Notes under the pieces: generated by a model
What the model was told of the DNA's origin: nothing
Databases searched by the model: none
What the model saw: only the letters and a program-made list of their open reading frames with translations
DNA from: Adineta steineri
Lineage: Eukaryota > Rotifera > Eurotatoria > Adinetida > Adinetidae
DNA length: 64,000 nt
Assembly (NCBI GenBank): GCA_905250115.1
Contig: CAJNOI010000004.1
Span: 154,967-218,966, forward strand
Direction: 5' to 3'
Position numbers and translations under genes: made by a program
Shown here: one piece after another, positions 31,741-45,000 of the stretch
How positions within the stretch are numbered: the stretch's first letter is position 1
Layout: every line of letters starts with the position of its first letter

Positions 31741-34700
31741 AGAAGAAGAAGAAGAAGAGAAAATAAAAAAAAGGAGAAGAAAGAAAAAAAAAACTCTATG
31801 TTCGCATATTTGATTAGGTCTACGTTGAGACAGAACAGAGAAAGATCGAGTGATGACAACGAATAAGTTTTGTATTGTTTCCTCTGGCCTTTGGTCGAAG
31901 GAAATGACTAATGATGGTAGTAGGCAACAGATGATGATTTCTATTCGTCGTTAACGCTTCTTTTTTTTCTTTTTTGTTATATGATGATCATTCTTTTATC
32001 TTTATGCGTCTATCAATTTACCAAGAGAATCACAGAAGAGTGTGAATCAACGGAAAATTGAAAGAGGAAAAAAAAGAAATTAATGTACATTTCATGTAAA
32101 TGTTAATTATATAGTACAAAAAAAAAAAGAGAAATTTCTTGTTTGTTATTCATCTGACGTATAAAAGAGTCGATAGGAAATTAAGCATAAAACAAAAAAA
32201 ATTTACACTCACTGTGAGTGGTCTGATACAAGAAATAAAGATAAGACTAATTTGATTATCTTTCGATTTTTGCTTGTAGACAAAAAAAAAGAACTTCTAA
32301 CTAAGAATGTCAGACAATATATTAGTATTCAAATGATACAGTTGATTTGATCGACTAGCAAGAAGAAAAATAGCTTAAGGCGATCATGTCTGTTTTTGCT
32401 CAGTTGATTGAGAATTTGATATCTATTAAGCATAAATGCTTTCTTTTTCTCTCTCTAAATTGTTTGGTTGTAAAATGAAATCGATATTTAAAACTAAAAA
32501 ATATAACAATCAAATAGTTAAAATCTATTTCTCTAGAGACATTGATAAATGACTTTTCTTTTTCTTTATAGTTTGAGTGTGACATAGACGAATCTCTAAT
32601 ATGCAATTGACGAAGTCGTTTCAATGCTTTTCATTTCATTTTCACATCATTTGACTGTTAAGAGGATCCATTGAAGCGAATACAGTGCAATCATTCCGTG
32701 AAGATTGTATCTTAGCCGCACGGCATGTATGCGTGCCAATCACCATGTGGCCGAGACGTTTCGTTTACATGAACCAATGAAAAGTAATGCTGACAGCTTA
32801 CTCCCCAGAGAATCTATTCACACTAGTAGGTGTTTTCTGTTATCGTTATTGTCGACATTAATAAAATGTGATAGGGAATGAACAAATGAGTTTGCTTTTA
32901 TTTTACGGAATAAAAAAAAAGATCAAACATATTGTATATTTGCCGATCATACATATCTAATGGAGCTTGAAGAGAAACTGGCTCGATCATTTTCAATCTA
33001 ATACGAATTATCATCTATTAACGATATCAAATGATTTTTTAATACTTTGAATATTAAAAATTAGTATGACTTATTATTTTTTCATTAATAATAAAAGATA
33101 ATTCATCGTTTGAAAGTAAAAAAAGAAAGATGATTGTTGCTTTCAATTATGATCAATATGTGTTAGATGTTCGTGACATATGCATATTTCAAAGATTAGT
33201 ATAAACTTCTAATTGGGTCTTTTCTTCGTTTCTTCTTTATTTTTCTTATACCCTTAGGGGTTTATCATAGTGACTAACATCAATTGTTCATTCTTTCTTT
33301 TCTTCTTCTTTTCATTGGTTGAGATGGTTAAATGAACCAATCGTGAGATGATGATATGAATAAACAGAAGCGATAAGTGCAATGGTATACTTCCGGTGCT
33401 ATATATATTCGATTTAATAACAGCAGCTGACACTTGCTTCGTTTGTTTCACGAAATGAGGTGTTTATTCTTGTTTGAGTGTTAATTTATTCCATCTGTGT
33501 AGTCAACATTGTAGACAAACAATCTAATTTTTATGTTGTGTAAACGATTTAAATATAAAGAAAAATTTGATGTTTTATCAGCTTATTTTTCTTGAAGTGA
33601 AATTTAGATTTTCAAGAAAAAAAAACACAATCAAATGAACCAATTATAATTTAAATCGAGATTATTAATAAACGGAAAAGAATCCATTATTTTTTTTTAA
33701 TTAGTAAAAATCATCAATTAGAAATCTTCTGTGTAATATTGTTATAGCAGAACAGATATAGTTGATGACGGAAATGTACATAATACAAATATTTGTATAA
33801 TACAATCACTTGTTTTATCGATAAGATGTGTTCCTAGTTTCCTCTTTACTTAAATAATTTTTTCATCTGCTGACTTTATTGTGATAGATATATAATACGA
33901 TCTTATCCTATTATCAAATAGCAACTATATACATTTAATGTGCGCAGTTAGCTTGAAAAGATCTCATCAATCTGTATAATAGAATAAGACAGATGTTTCT
34001 CAGCATAGGTGTGAAATCGGATGCTAAAAATGCCTTTCCGTTTCTTTACGTGATTCTATATGAACAAAAGTATGTATAATTAGTAACACATCCGGAAATT
34101 TCTATTAGAACTAATCATATATAGAGGAGAAAAAAAACTTTTAATGAAGGAAAAAGGTGACAAAAGATGTTTTGTTATTAATAAATATAAAATTACTTTA
34201 TCCGAGAATTTCATTTATATGATTATCGTGAGTATATGTATATCGGAAATAGACACAAATTTTAAAGCTAATCTCTTTTTTCGTTTTATTATTTTAATGA
34301 AATATTCGATTGGCATATTATTACATAGATAATGTGAAAGTTATGATGTCCTGCAATGAAAACATTAAGTTACTGATGTGAGAAGATACTTTACTTATTT
34401 AAAGATAAACATGAAAATGCAAAACAATAGCATAGAATGAATCAATCAATCTGTCAGTCAATGATTGAAGAGATACAGAACAACGTGCTATATTTTATAA
34501 TTTTCTTATTCCTATCATTATCTGTATAAGTATCAAGACAGTTAGATACATTTGAATCAACTAGAATCTCATATTTGGATCCACTAATCATCAGTCTAAA
34601 CTTTTAGTTTTTGAGGTGAAAAAAAATAGCTCGATTGTATATTGAAGCTTTTTTTCCGGTATTCACAATAGTCTGTTACATTATGAAGTGAACTTATATA

Positions 34701-36452
34701 TAAAAACTAAACTTGAACATTCAGAAGATGAAAATATATATATTAAGATAGAAAAACAAATATATCGATAGATCAAAGATGCAATTAGTCTGTGTGATAA
34801 AATCTTTATTATGTTAACTGTAAAATAATATTGATATTATTTTGAAAAAGACATATCTGATGCTAACAAATCGAGAAAACAAAGTCAATCTTTCTAACTC
34901 AACATTTAGCGAATTTGATTATTAGGAATGGTGTCCTTCGTCTCCTTCTTTTATGTACAATATATATTATTAATGTGTTCATTCATATTATGTTTGTAAT
35001 GTTCAGCGCCAATATTGCTCTTAGTTGCAATATAGTCAAGCATGTATAGCAGAAATTAAATATTTATAAGAAAGGGGAAATAATCTATGAGAGTACTGAA
35101 TATGAAAAGTCGTATCCACTCAGAACTTGATTCAATTGTGATGATAATTACAACAAGCGTTTCACTACTATCTTCAAGTATCAAACGAATTTACATAATT
35201 CATTATTATCATCAAAGGAGTTGTCAGTTCTCTTTTTATTTTCATCTACGATTCTGCATAAAAACTGACGTCAACGGAGATTATTCAGTATATTTTACGA
35301 GCTGTTACCCTAAGTAACATTTCATTGTTTTTGTAGTGAATAACTTGAATAAGGTGTTTGTGACACATGTTGACCTAATCTAATTGTATTTATAAAAGGA
35401 AAGATGAAAGCAAGCAAAATTTTCTAACAAAGAGTTTATCTGTATCTTAAAATGAAAGTAGCGATGATATGATTATATTATTTTATGAAATGAATAATGT
35501 TTACTTAGATGTATCCCACAGAGTCTCTTCAAATAGATACGAAAATAAATAAATTCAATATGTTATTAATTCCAATATCAATAGAATAATTTTAACATAC
35601 AAAACACGTTTTCTATATTCATATGAGACAATTTTTTGAGTTGATATTTGAAATTTTGACTTATCGGTTCATTAATAACCTAATGAAGTAGATGTGCGAC
35701 TATTTTTCTCCTTTTCTCTTCGTTGCTTCTTCAAGTTCAATAGTAATTCAAAGTACGTGAATTTTCAGTTCATTGCAGATTAATCAAGCTCTATATCTTC
35801 TTTGTCAACCATCTCAAATACAGTTCACATCAGTCAATCTAATTGACACTCAATATTTTATCCTATGAAACGTTGACAACTAGTTCTGTTCTTCTATTTA
35901 CATAGACAAACTGCATGCACATCGCTAAACTCTAGCATACAGTTAATTACCAGATAAAAAATGTAAGTTTATTATACACACTTTTCAAAAACAAGAATGA
36001 AAATATGAGTATTGCGTAATTAAACGAAAAATAATTCATATTACTAGTACTCTTCACATTCTTCGATATATCGATTTTTTAATATTTTTCCCAAGGTCTT
36101 ATTTTAATTAATTTATATCATATATTCGTAAATAACTCAAAAAAATTGTTAGATTATCAGCAATGATTTTGTACAATTTCTTCTCACGATATAGAATCGT
36201 CGGAGTGAAATCTATTTATTCATTCGACATCTATCTTGTATAATTATTTTGATTATCTTATTGGTCATGATAAGAAACTCTCCACACATATATTCAGGTA
36301 GAATATTCATGAGTAGTAAATATACGAATGAGAAACAAAATGACACATAAATATAAAACTAACTATCTTGATTTTTTCGTCCTCTTCGTCTGTCCTTTTA
36401 CTTACATACCTACATGGTCGTGCGACAAGAAAATATATAGTCAAAAAGAAAA
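31741..36452. other. Long intergenic region, no gene recognised
   Basis: About 4.7 kb of AT-rich sequence between divergently transcribed genes. It contains purine-rich (AGA/GAA) runs at 31730-31790 and a slightly less AT-rich island at 32690-32820. All open frames are short and without motifs. It is the largest gene-free stretch here, so distal regulatory sequence is possible, but nothing specific can be shown. Confidence 0.4.
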
Positions 36453-37569
36453 ATGTCGACTTCATTATCACCTTCATCTCAAAAACAATCACGTGATAGA
36501 ATTCTGAATACTTTTCATGTGCGTTTTATTTTTTCTTCTAACAGAATATTATTTACTTTTATTCTTATAAATCTTTAAAGGAAATAACAGGATTTAATAT
36601 TGAAGATTGTATTCATTTTCTTCATCAATATAATTGGAAACTTCAGGTAAATAACGAAAAAAATATTTTTTTATTTTTATTTACTCCTTGTTTTCTTCAC
36701 TTAGGATGTTGTAGATGCTTATTATAATAACAAAGAATTTAAAGGAAAATTTACTCAAAATTCAACTGCAAAAAGTGCCAATAATGGACATCATCATCAA
36801 GCATCTGTCACTAATCCAAGTAAGAAAGTTATGAATAATATCGATTCAAATTTTTATATTATAATTAAGATTTGGGTAATGCCTATGCGAAAAATAATAA
36901 AAAAATACAACAGAATGAAGATGACGATTATTATTATGCTGTAATTTTACAGCAATACGGTGATGCAGATGAATCAGCAAGAACACATTTGAAAACAGGA
37001 TCTCATCATCAACAACGAAACAATTCACAACAAAAACTAAAACAAAATGATAAAAATGTAGTGTTGAATTTCTTATTATTATAACATAAAATTTTCATTG
37101 TTTTTAGTTTATCTATCATGAAAAACAAGAATTTCTTCGATGTGGTATTCATTCATTAAATAATCTATTTCAAATTCCACATTTATTTACTCATAAACAT
37201 CTTGATAGTATTGTTCAAGAATTTGATAAAAAACGTGTAAATAATGATTATGGAACATTATGGATAGGTGATTATGATCTACGTGTATTAATTGAAGCTA
37301 TTAATCGATGTGGATATCAAGTTCAACAAATAAATTTTTATAATGGTGAATCACTTTCTAATCGTCCATGGGATTCATATTTTGGTTTATTAATTAATAT
37401 AAATGGTGCACATTGGTTAACAATCAAAAATGTTAATGGAATTTATTATAATCTTGATTCAACATTTTCAAAACCAAAACAAATTGGTCAAAAAAAAGAT
37501 TTAGTTGACTATTTAATTCGTTTTATTCAGAAATTTCAAAATGTATATATTTTTACTGTATTAAAATAA
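36453..37569 (+). CDS. UBA-like + Josephin-domain deubiquitinase
   Basis: Five exons, 36453-36518, 36581-36646, 36705-36819, 36870-37057 and 37108-37569, join in frame to 298 aa. Residues ~12-55 (SRDRILNTFHEITGFNIEDC, then FLHQYNWKLQDVVDAYYNN) resemble the UBA-like/TAP-C helical bundle found at the N-terminus of DCUN1D and UBX-type proteins. A polar His/Asn/Gln-rich linker follows. The Josephin domain starts at FIYHEKQEFLRCGIHSLNNL with the catalytic Cys157. The catalytic His247 is in GAHWLTIKNVNG, and the third member is in YYNLDS (Asn260/Asp262). The layout is closest to Josephin-1/2 in the catalytic part, but those lack an N-terminal UBA-like module. It should be a cysteine protease that cleaves ubiquitin chains, with the extra module offering substrate or chain binding. 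Confidence 0.85.
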
Positions 37570-39025
37570 ACAAATTATAAATATTTAAATTAAAGAATAC
37601 AACGAAATATTTTAGATAAAAAACCAGTATTAATTAATAATCGAAGCATCAAGTATTAAACAATTTTTCATTTATTATTCGAATGAAAAGAAAAAGTAAA
37701 GAGATGACTTATGACTGTTTTTTTATCAGAACAAGTACAAAACTAACTGTCATGTATTATAACACTAGATATAAAGGGTGTTCCGAAAGCTCTGAAACGC
37801 GGGTGAAAATTTTATGTTTTCTTGCTTCTGCAAAGTGAATCTTCCTGAAACTTTTATAGAATGCTGATTATAACTACTACTATATAATTACAAAGTTTTA
37901 AATATATAGCCGCTTCCATTGACGAGAAACTAGAAAAACACTATTGAGTAAAATTTGATATAAATGACAGTAAAATCGTTATTTCTAAGATGTTTTAATT
38001 AAATATACGAGACTGGAAAGTGTCTCTTTTAGCTACACATATTTTCTTGTGCACGTGTTAATGACTAGGGTATATGAGGAATAGTATTAGTCTTTTGCCA
38101 ATCAATTAACACAAAACATATTGTATGAACCGTTACTGGAAGAAAAAAAAGAATTTCGTTCATTTGTATTGCATTTATTACATTTCCAGCAAATTAATCC
38201 ATCCTGAGAAGTCAAAGACATTACAAATCTAGCTTTTGAAAAATTTATCGAAATTTTACTCAGCAGTGTTTTTCTAGTTTCTCATCAATGAAAGCAGCTA
38301 TATACTTAAAACTTTGTGATTATATAGCAGCAGTTATGATCAACAATCTATAAAAGTTTCAAGAAGATTCGCTTTGCAGAAACGAGAAAACATAAAATTT
38401 TTACTCTCGTTTCAAAACTTCTGGAACACCCTTTATGATAAAAAACGATATTCTATAATAATTTATATATAAGCGTATATTATTTCATCGACGCGAGTGT
38501 TTAATCTTTTAGTCTTTAAAGATTTATATCATCTATCAAAAGTCATTTGAGTGCAAGTTCTTTTCATGTCAGACATGTCGTCATTGAAACCCACATGATG
38601 TATATAATTGTTCTTATTCATGAATATTTCATTATAAGGTATCTGAATACCAACAAAAAACACACATTTCTATTTTTGAAGCTTTAAATGATAAAGCATA
38701 CTGATGAATCATTTGTTTTTAATCAAAGATAAAAATATATGATTTTAACGTTTGTAAGTTATGAAATTCCATATAAATATAATGCTAAACTCATTAGAGA
38801 AGACAAACGGAAATTATATTGAAAAGGTTAGAATAATAACTGAAAATAATATTCTATTTATAATTATAAGTGAACAAAGAATTTCATCGAAAGATCTTTC
38901 GTTAGATGGCAGGAATGAGCAGAAACTAAGCTTATTATAAATCTAATCTTCTAACCAATGATTGCTTTATTCTTTTTTAATCTATGTTTCTTTCAAAATT
39001 TATGTGATCATATTATTCTATTAAA
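37570..39025. other. Intergenic containing a foldback MITE
   Basis: Between the Josephin gene and the RRM-repeat gene. The foldback element 37772-38434 occupies nearly half of it. The remainder is AT-rich without recognisable features. Confidence 0.55.
37772..38434. mobile_element. Foldback MITE with ~210-bp inverted arms
   Basis: The ends read ATAAAGGGTGTTCC on both strands. The arms then continue in near register for about 210 bp, for example ATTTTATGTTTTCT, TTGAAACTTTTATAGA and GAGAAACTAGAAAAACAC. The centre is about 240 bp and non-coding. TA-rich flanks (left GATAT, right ATGATA) suggest a Tc1/mariner-like TA target, but the exact duplication is ambiguous. The arms differ by substitutions, so the copy is not brand new. 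Confidence 0.75.
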
Positions 39026-40055
39026 ATGAATAATAGAAAACATGATGAAAGATGTCCTCTTATTGTTATACATAATATAACAAGATTAACAACAAATGAA
39101 ATTGAAAGATATTGTAGAAAATATGATAAAAATCTTCGTTGTTTTCGAAGAAAAAATCAATATAATCATCAATATATGCTTGTTTTATTTTCATCTATGA
39201 TAACAGCAAATCAGTATCTTAACGATCGACCACATTTTATTCAAAATTGTCGAATAAAGTAAATGAAAATTCTATGACGAAGAGAAGAAAAAAAAAATCT
39301 TTCTTTCTTATTGTAGTACATCATTAGTTAGTGAATCTTTCTATGGACCAAAATTTCTTTGTGTACAAATAAATAAATATGCTTCAATTACTGAAGATTG
39401 TTTATATGAATATACAACAAAACATTTCGGTCGTATACTTAATTGTGTTTTCTATAATTTTCGTGGTTATGCATTTATTGAATTTGATCAATTAGATGAT
39501 GCACAACGAGCATTATCATCTTCTAATAATGAAATAAATGGTTGTAAATTTCAATATTATCCTCGACATAATAATTCAAATAAAATTCTTCCATCATTAC
39601 CATTAACAAAACTTGTTCATATTGGAAATTTTTTAAGTAAAGATCAAGATAAATTTCTAAATTATTTTCCTAATTTACAAAATTTTACTACACATGAAAG
39701 TTGTTATGGAGAAATTTATATCTTAGGTTTATTTAATATAAATGATAGTATTGAATTATTATTAAAACGACCATTTTTTTTAAATGGACGTATATTAAAT
39801 ATATTCATTGATATTGATGATAAATTAACTGAATGTAATAATTATCTTCTTGTACGTAATGTTACTTATCGTCTTACTGATTATAATTTATTTGAATATT
39901 TTTCAAAATTTGGTTATATACTTAATTGTTATCGATATGGACAAACAAATGCATATCGTATACAATATCGTGATAGAATAAGTTTACATAAAGTATTACA
40001 ATTTAATCGGATACATGTTATTAAAAGTGTTCAATTACAAATTGAAGAGGAATAA
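39026..40055 (+). CDS. RNA-binding protein with about four tandem RRM-like repeats
   Basis: Two exons, 39026-39258 and 39317-40055 (58-bp intron), give 323 aa. RRM-like units can be read in series: CPLIVIHNITRLTTNEIERY to the end of exon 1; KFLCVQINKYASITEDCLYE to GYAFIEFDQLDDAQRAL; KLVHIGNFLSKDQDKFLNYF to RPFFLNGRILNIFI; and NNYLLVRNVTYRLTDYNLFE to FGYILNCYRYG and VQLQIEEE. Unit 2 is the clearest, with an RNP1-like RGYAFIEF. The others lack aromatic RNP1 residues, so some may be structural rather than RNA-contacting. The gene shares the RPHFI motif with the RRM protein at 28176 and may be a distant relative. No other domains are present. Confidence 0.72.
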
Positions 40056-42037
40056 TAAAAAAGAAAACATTTTGTAAATTAATATATATTTGTTTAAACA
40101 ATATAGTGATAGGTAGATTTTTTTTGTTAACTTTTCATTAGATAAATGTGTTCGAATTGATATTTCATTTTGATGAAGTGTCATAATTTCCGTTTCTATC
40201 GTATTTTTCCTCTCTCTCTCTTTCTAGTTTGTTTTTTTTTGACTTTTGTATAGATTGCACTCGAAAATAATAAAAGAAAAAACAACAGGAGAAGTAAATG
40301 ATGGTCGTATTGATGCGTGATGAGTTCATATAGAAAGAATAGCATGCCGGTGTTCAATCAACTGTGTGGATGAGTTAGTAGCTTATCGCACCATACCGAC
40401 GTCATTCAAAGGACTATGTTCTGAAAAAGGACGACAACAGATTTCCGTTGTTGTGGTAACAAGAAGAAGAAAAGAAGAAGAAGAAAAAGAAGAGATATAC
40501 AAAGAATGAAGTGCAAACGAGATTATATAAACACACGCAAATACAAAGGAAAAAGACAACGCTTTTACCCTATATTTTCTTATTCCAAAAAAAAAGAAGA
40601 AGAACGCGTGCTGTTATAGAAAAAGAAGAGAAGTTTTAATCGATCCATGTTTTGGTTTAATCAACATAAACGAATTTTATCATTATTTAATATAACTATA
40701 TGCATCATCGCTATTAAAAACATCATATTTAGCTCTCATTCATCGTTACAATCATTATCTACCATTATTACGCGTGAACAATTTTTTCAAATTTTCAATG
40801 GATGTTAGAGCAGTAAAGGTGAATATATAATTATATAGAGAAAAACAAATATATGTTAAACAGTCATATAAATATAGCTTGAAGAATCATAGCAATGTTA
40901 ATAGTACTCATAGTATAAGATGTTGATAAATGAAATATAGTGAAGTGACAGGTATTTTTTTTCCTTTTTTTATCTTATTTATTGTTACTAGGACAACGAT
41001 TATTAATTATCTCATTTTTATCTTAAATAATATAAGTTTAAGATTGACAGTAACTTTCTTGTCATGTTTTATATATAATTGAATTGTTTTAGTTATTAAA
41101 TTTTCTATCATTTGCTTGAATGAATATTTAAATTTATTAAGAGTGAAAAAGCTAATATTTTCAACATAGATTTAATAATCGAATTATCATGACAGGTAGC
41201 TCTATATTTTTTTCTTTTTTTTTTGATTAGAATTGGATGAAAAATAGAGACAGTGGATGAGATTTAGATCAGAAAGAATATTAACAGAGTAAACAACACA
41301 TAAATTCTTTCTAATGAAGATTTCTATCAACATGTCAAAAATACGTAAGGATGTATTAGGTACACAATCCATTGAAAATGAAGTGAGTATTTAGTATTAT
41401 CTATTAAATCATAAAAGAAGACAAAATCTATTTTTGACTTTGCGAAAGATAAATGAAATTATACCGATGGTTTACTCATGTTCTTAGAATAACATGTAAG
41501 ATTAAACTAAATCTATTGGTATATTGAAATTTGTTTTTAGTGCATTATTATATTATTCATTTGTGTGATGTCTAAGACTTGTTCCCTGCAGAAACAAACA
41601 TAAGGAAAACCTTCACTCTAATGAAATTCAATATTAAAAATCTGACTATAACAGGAAATGCTGATGTCATTCATTCCTATCCCTCGTTTTTTTGCTCTTT
41701 CAGATTATCTCATCATCTTTTTCTTCTTCTTCTTCTGCTTGTCTTCATGGTGCTTTAAATTATTTTTCAGGTTTTCTTCCGTTTTTTATCTTTAAAAAGA
41801 AAAAATTGTATATTTTCTTCTTTATCATTTTACCCCCCTCCTTCTCTCTTTTCTCATTGCACTTCTTAATCTCGAATCATTTGTTATCACCTGAAAAAAC
41901 TTTTATTAAGTTCATTCATATGTCAAAATTATCATCCGCTATAGCCTATTTCCTATTTACGCTGATCAAGCATACTTTTTGTTCTTTTGTTCATAATTTT
42001 CTTTTACTTTTTTATATTTCCCTAGTCACATCGAAAA
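40056..42037. other. Upstream region of the phosphodiesterase gene
   Basis: About 2 kb. It holds a purine-rich (AAG/GAA) tract near 40440-40500 and a short plausible frame at 40647-40808. There is also a candidate far-upstream first exon at 40798-40818 (ATG GAT GTT AGA GCA GTA AAG, donor GTGAAT). That exon would join in phase 0 to the acceptor TTTCCCTAG just before 42023 and add a few residues to the phosphodiesterase N-terminus. No other gene is seen. Confidence 0.4.
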
Positions 42038-45000
42038 ATGTATAAAACAACAAATAATTCCTCTGAAAATCAACAACAACACCATCATCCACCAACACCA
42101 CCACCACCTCATCATTCATCATCAACACATGTCTTACAATCACAACAAGCTTTATCAGAAGAAATGGTTGCTCGTTATTTAGCTCGTAAACCAAATTTTC
42201 TTAAACGTTGGTTTAAAGATAATGCACCAAATGATTTATTACAAGAATGTATAAAAATTAAAGAACAAAAAGAATATTTAGCTAAACCACGTACATCATT
42301 AACACATGAAATGTTTAATAATATTGTTCAAGGTCATCATTCAAATCGTGATTCATCGACATCATCAACACAAATTGTTGATTATATGAGTTTAGATGAA
42401 CATGAACTATTTTTTGAACTTATACGTGATATTGCCAATGAATTAAATGTTGATGTTGTTTGCCATAAAATTTTAACAAATGTATCAATATTAACAAATT
42501 CAGATCGTGGAAGTTTATTTTTAGCACGTGGTCCAAAAGATTCACGATATCTTATATCAAAATTATTTGATGTTACAGCTGGTTCAACACTTGAACAATC
42601 ACTTCATAAAGAAGATCAACAAATTATTATACCATTCGGGAAAGGTATTGCTGGTCATGTTGCATTAACAAGAGAATATATCAATATTCCAGATGCTTAT
42701 GAAGTAAGTCTATTTTAAATTTTTTTCGTTTTCTATAAATAGAAAATAATTCATCTTACTTTGAGTGTATATATGTCAGAAATCTAAACTTGTTGATAAT
42801 GATAGGAAATGGAAAATGAAACCTTTCTCACCTTCACTTTAACATTCCTGTCTACATTCTCAAGATTTACTCAGAAGATGATTATATTGTTTAATGAATC
42901 ATAAAGAAATTCATATTTTTGTTCTTATTTTGTTTTTTCTTCATAAATACAAAAAAAAATAGCTTTAATAAAAACAAGTTAATTTCTAAAGAATTGTACA
43001 ACAACAACAACAACCTTTTTCCTTGACTGTTGGCACTGTGGACTTTGTAGATTTAGACGTTGATTGGTCAGTTGAATAAATATTCTGTTTTGAATTTTGT
43101 GGTGGATTAGGTTTTTTTGTTCGATTATGATTTTTAGTAACTTTTTGAAAATATACAGGACCACTATTAGCATTAAGTTTTGCATGTGCTTTATCATGTG
43201 CTTCATGTCGTGGTGTATGAACATGTGCTTTATGAGACCGTGAACTGCGATTTGTAGTTTCACCTGATGAAGGACGTCCATTTGATTTGTGTTTAGATCC
43301 TTTGGGTCGAGAATGTTTTGCTACACCTCCATATGCTGTTATTATTTGAGATTCTCTTAAAGCATAATCTTCAAAATCAGTAGATGCTTCATTTTTTTTT
43401 ACCATTGTTTTTATAAAATTGAGATCTAATTTAAGAATGAGAATTTCTCTTATGACATTCCATGTACATATATATATATATATATCTATATTTTTATTTC
43501 TCCTACGTGTCCATAACAAAAAAAAATCGTTGACAACGTGAATAAAACAGCGTGAAACTCTTAAGTAATCACATTTGTTTTCGTCCTGTTAATAGATTAT
43601 TGACATAGCATTTTATTCCCTTTCTTTTTCTTTTCTCTTTTCGTTTAATAGGATCCAAGATTTAATAAAGAAGTTGATAATAAGACTGGTTATAGAACAC
43701 ATTCAATATGTTGTATGCCGATTTTAAATCGTGACAATGTTGTTATTGGTGTTGCACAATTAATTAATAAAAAAACTGGTACACATGAATTCACATCTAA
43801 AGATATTAATGTATAGTATTGATATTTATATTATAAAAGATAATATTTAAAATATTTTGTAGGTCTTCCGTAATTACTTGACATTTTGTGGTCTCGGTCT
43901 ATCAAATGCTCAACTATTTGAATTATCTATACAAGAATATAAAAAAAATCAAGTAATTAATTTTTTGTTTTTTAATTTTTTATTTAAGACAAAAAAAAGA
44001 ATTCATGTGTTTGTTTTTCGAGACATGTTATTCCCGTCATGCCTGATGAGATTCAAATGCACATAGACAAATATTTCTAACGTCGTTTTGACAACAGAAA
44101 CAAGAAAAGAAAGAAAACGAAGAAAAAAACGAAGCAAAAAAAAAGAGCATGATGAATGCTCTCATTTTTGCGTATTTAGGAGGAGTGCAGAGTTTTTGTT
44201 TCTCTTTCTCTTTCCTTTCTTTTTTATGCGTCTTATTTCTTGATTTTTTCCCCTCGTTTATATCCATCATGCATGTAAAAAGCTAATCAAGTCAGAATCT
44301 AATATATTAAATTTTTTACGGAACAATGACACAGCTTGATTAAATCAAAAAAGAAATAAAACTTTTTAGACAACAGAAAATATTTAATGTCATTTGATAA
44401 ACAAGAAAATATTCAGCGAACAAACGCTCAATCTTCTCCTTCTCCTTCTACATATTTGTCTTCGAATGACAATAAAACTTGTGATAATGGACATTTACAA
44501 TCAACAAATATGTCATCGAATGATGAGTTACAAAATACTAAAGAGAATCTCTCACTTGTAAATAGACTTAAGGTTAGGATTTACTTTTACTTACTATAAT
44601 TAATTTCTTATAATAACAAAAAACAATATTTATATATTATTTTTTTTTTCTTCTATTTAGCTTCTTCTCAATTTAGCACGAAATTTATTTCGTGAACAAA
44701 ATGATCTTGAACGTTTAGTTCATAAAATAACAACTGAATCTCAAGGTCTTATGCAATGTGCTCGTTGTTGTGTTTATATATTAGATCGATCTACTACATC
44801 AAAGAAAACCGAGGTAAACTTTAATTAAAAAAAAGAAGAAGAATAAAAAATTATTACTTTTTTTTTTATTTCAGGATATTCATTTTTCTAAAGGATTTGA
44901 TATGGTTTATGGTGAAGAATTTAAAGTTACAACGTATGTGATAGTTAATTAAAAAATTTATCCTATTTATAAAAATAAAAACTTTCTCTATATAGAAATG

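Noticed and set aside
31672-31866. 64-aa Arg/Lys-rich open frame
   Set aside because: It comes from an AGA/GAA purine run next to the conserved upstream block of copy 1, with no equivalent protein upstream of the other copies.
42012-42194. 60-aa minus-strand frame over the phosphodiesterase start
   Set aside because: Antisense shadow of the His/Pro/Thr-rich N-terminal codons.
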